From NCBI GenBank assembly GCA_938008575.1, contig CALLKB010000132.1:1-14610 (forward strand): a stretch of 14,610 nt of DNA, written 5' to 3'. The notes under the pieces are model-generated. The model was not told the origin of the DNA and ran no database searches. It saw only the letters and a program-made list of their open reading frames with translations. The stretch is from an uncultured Cytophagaceae bacterium. Its GTDB lineage: Bacteria > Bacteroidota > Bacteroidia > Cytophagales > Spirosomataceae. Shown in pieces: positions 12,585-14,610 of the stretch (position 1 is the stretch's first letter; each line of letters starts with the position of its first letter). Both the position numbers and the translations under genes were made by a program.

Positions 12585-14610
12585 ATGAAATTCATTAAAT
12601 CTATTATTCCTCTGATTTTAGCTATTTTGGTTACGATTGGATGGGACAATTCATGGGGGACAATTCCACCATTTGGTAAACTTTTAAGCCCTTATCATGG
12701 ATTTTGGATTAATGCTGAAATGGCTGGATCTGAGGAAATGAGTGAAGAAGAATTGAATATTCCTGGCTTATTGAAGCCCGTGAAGATTGTATATGACGAG
12801 ATGGCAATCCCACATATTTTTGCCGAAAATGACCACGATTTATTTTTAGCGCAAGGATATGTAACTGCCAAAGATCGTTTGTGGCAAATGGAGTTTCAAA
12901 CGCATTTTGCCGGTGGTCGAATTTCTGAAATTGTGGGCGAAAAAGGTTTGGCTTCGGATCAATTCCAACGTCGCATGGGCTCCGTTTATGGTGCCGAACA
13001 ATCCTTTGAAGGAATGAAACAAGACCCGCAAGCTAAGGTAGCATTGGAGGCTTATTCGGATGGGATTAATGCTTACATCGCTTCACTTTCTGAGCGTGAG
13101 TTGCCTTTGGAATATAAACTTTTGAATTATAAACCAGAGCCTTGGACACCGATCAAAAGTGCTTTGTTTTTGAAAAATATGTCTTTCGTATTAGCCTCTG
13201 GCACGGATGATTTGAAAATGACTAATATCCTCCGACAATACGGTCGGGAAGTGGCAGAAGATTTATTTCCGAATTATCCATTTGAAGAGAGTCCGATTAT
13301 TCCTTCTGGAACGCCGGTAGATTTTAAACCTGTACCCATTCCAGCGGCTCCTAAAGATTTTATCGGCTTAGGAAGTGCGATGCAAACACCTGAAAAGGAT
13401 CCGAATATCGGCTCAAATAACTGGGCAGTTTCTGGAAATAAGACGGTTTCGGGGATGCCTATTTTGGCAAATGACCCCCATTTAACCTTGTCTTTGCCTT
13501 CTATTTGGTACCAAGTGCAATTGGTTGCGCCGGGTGTCAATGTGTATGGGTCTACGATGCCGGGTACGCCCAACGTGATTACGGGTTTCAATAAAAATAT
13601 TGCTTGGGGCGTGACGAACGTTGGTTCCGATGTATTGGATTGGTATCAAGTGAAATTTAAGGACGCATCTAAATTGGAATATTGGCATGATGGTCAGTGG
13701 AAAAAAACCAAATTGCGGATTGAAACCTTTAAAATTAAAGGCAAAAAAGATTTTGTCGACACCGTGTTTTTTACTCACCATGGTCCCGTCGTTTATTTAA
13801 GTCATGAAAAGGCGTTTAAACCCAACATCCCCGTGGGACACGCTTTACGCTGGATTGCTCATGAGAAATCACAAGAGCTAACCACTTTCTATCGTTTGAA
13901 CCGTGCTAAAAATTACACGGATTACGCGGAGGCATTGCGCTATTTTTCAGCTCCTGCTCAAAACTTTGTTTTTGCGAGTAACGAAGGTGACATTGCGCTT
14001 TGGGTGAATGGAAAGTTTCCGTTGAAGTCGAAATTGCAAGGAAAGTATTTGATGGATGGGACGGATGCGGCGGCCGACTGGAAAGGATTTATTCCACAGG
14101 CGCATAATCCACATGTCAAAAATCCAGCTCGAGGATTCGTTAGTTCTGCGAATCAATTCTCAACAGATCCGAGTTATCCGTATTATTTAGGTTGGCAATA
14201 TGCGCCATCCGAGCGTGGCCGAAGAATCAATGAACGCTTGGCGGCAATGCAAAAAGTGACCATTGACTCCTTGCGCGGATTGCAAAATGATAACTTCAAT
14301 ATTCGGGCAAGAAAATTATTGCCTTTGTTGATGCGTTCTGTGAAATCAAATAATCAGGCTTTAGGGGTATTAAAAGGTTGGAATTTGCTGAATGCACCGG
14401 AGTCGATTGGCGCAACAATTTTTGAAACATGGGTGCTCAATTTACAAGCGGCATTATGGGATGATGAATTTTCTGCCGACGAAAAGGTTCCGATGAATCG
14501 GCCGGCGATAGATCGTACGATTCATTTAATTGAACATGAGGCCAATGCACGCTGGTGGGATAATGTCAAAACTAAAGGTCAGAAGGAGACGATGGATCAG
14601 ATTATTTCTG
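12585..14610 (+). CDS. Penicillin acylase family Ntn hydrolase, 3'-truncated by the window edge
   Basis: An Ntn amidohydrolase of the penicillin/cephalosporin/N-acyl-homoserine-lactone acylase family, which cleaves amide bonds linking an acyl group to an amine. The frame stays open for 675 codons to the last base; family members are usually 750-850 residues, so roughly 100 or more are missing. The N-terminus MKFIKSIIPLILAILVTIGW is hydrophobic without a clear cleavage site, so it may be a signal anchor or an uncleaved signal. The alpha chain holds the family block AQGYVTAKDRLWQME (89-103). The autocatalytic site is NIGSNNWAVSG with S277 as N-terminal nucleophile of the beta chain. NDPHL (299-303) and SSANQF with N523, a candidate oxyanion asparagine about 247 residues into the beta chain, also fit. 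It is transcribed divergently from the asparaginase-family gene. The true substrate (antibiotic, quorum signal, peptide or lipid amide) is not predictable here. Confidence 0.94.
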   Translation, partial: MKFIKSIIPLILAILVTIGWDNSWGTIPPFGKLLSPYHGFWINAEMAGSEEMSEEELNIPGLLKPVKIVYDEMAIPHIFAENDHDLFLAQGYVTAKDRLWQMEFQTHFAGGRISEIVGEKGLASDQFQRRMGSVYGAEQSFEGMKQDPQAKVALEAYSDGINAYIASLSERELPLEYKLLNYKPEPWTPIKSALFLKNMSFVLASGTDDLKMTNILRQYGREVAEDLFPNYPFEESPIIPSGTPVDFKPVPIPAAPKDFIGLGSAMQTPEKDPNIGSNNWAVSGNKTVSGMPILANDPHLTLSLPSIWYQVQLVAPGVNVYGSTMPGTPNVITGFNKNIAWGVTNVGSDVLDWYQVKFKDASKLEYWHDGQWKKTKLRIETFKIKGKKDFVDTVFFTHHGPVVYLSHEKAFKPNIPVGHALRWIAHEKSQELTTFYRLNRAKNYTDYAEALRYFSAPAQNFVFASNEGDIALWVNGKFPLKSKLQGKYLMDGTDAAADWKGFIPQAHNPHVKNPARGFVSSANQFSTDPSYPYYLGWQYAPSERGRRINERLAAMQKVTIDSLRGLQNDNFNIRARKLLPLLMRSVKSNNQALGVLKGWNLLNAPESIGATIFETWVLNLQAALWDDEFSADEKVPMNRPAIDRTIHLIEHEANARWWDNVKTKGQKETMDQIIS

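Noticed and set aside
13274..13781. Minus-strand open frames of about 100 codons across the 3' acylase region
   Set aside because: The plus strand is open from 12585 to the window end and encodes a continuous penicillin acylase with catalytic motifs, so the antisense frames are shadows.
1..14610. CRISPR array, insertion sequence, prophage, tRNA or defence island
   Set aside because: I saw no regularly spaced repeats, no transposase or integrase motifs, no cloverleaf-like sequence and no defence-gene families; all long open frames are metabolic, transport or hydrolytic genes.

Overview
The window looks like a piece of a Bacteroidota chromosome, most likely from the order Cytophagales. No marker gene is present, so this is inferred from four things. 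The gene content fits: a eukaryotic-type (GT3) glycogen synthase, a GH106-type glycosidase, a class II xylose isomerase and carotenoid synthesis. None of the starts has a clear Shine-Dalgarno sequence. The xylA promoter matches the Bacteroidetes sigma-factor consensus exactly (TTTG, 19 bp, TAnnTTTG). Closely packed genes are joined by TAATG or TAAATG junctions. There are no mobile elements, CRISPR arrays, tRNA or rRNA genes that I can see, and no gene-free stretch longer than about 175 bp.

Layout. (1) Positions 1-2305, plus strand: the 3' part of a phytoene synthase gene (crtB), a TSUP/TauE-SafE permease and a Kir-type potassium channel. They are joined without gaps and end at a strong intrinsic terminator (2311-2347). 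(2) 2306-2458: a convergent gap holding three inverted repeats, one of them a perfect 15-bp GC-rich palindrome. (3) 2459-4798, minus strand: a secreted M1-family zinc metallopeptidase. (4) 4799-4971: a divergent promoter region. (5) 4972-9635, plus strand: xylose isomerase (xylA), a secreted GH106-like glycosidase and an AlkD-like DNA glycosylase, apparently one transcription unit. (6) 9636-9710: a convergent gap with a 12-bp hairpin. (7) 9711-12455, minus strand: a Tat-exported N-terminal-nucleophile (Ntn) amidohydrolase of the glycosylasparaginase family, followed 3 bp later by a GT3 glycogen synthase. (8) 12456-12584: a divergent spacer. (9) 12585 to the window end, plus strand: the first 675 codons of a penicillin-acylase-family Ntn hydrolase, which runs off the window.

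How the genes may work together. Much of the region deals with turnover of sugars and peptides: an exported glycosidase next to xylose isomerase, a glycogen-building enzyme, and three predicted extracytoplasmic amide or peptide hydrolases (M1 peptidase, glycosylasparaginase-like enzyme, penicillin acylase). The crtB-permease-channel unit is a separate membrane-related cluster. I found no clearly new multi-gene system. The observations most worth a second look are the unusual operon partnerships (DNA glycosylase coupled to a glycosidase; Tat-exported amidase coupled to glycogen synthase; ion channel coupled to carotenoid synthesis), the partly kept arginine cluster in the bacterial glycogen synthase, the divergent pair of Ntn hydrolases, and the 15-bp palindrome.
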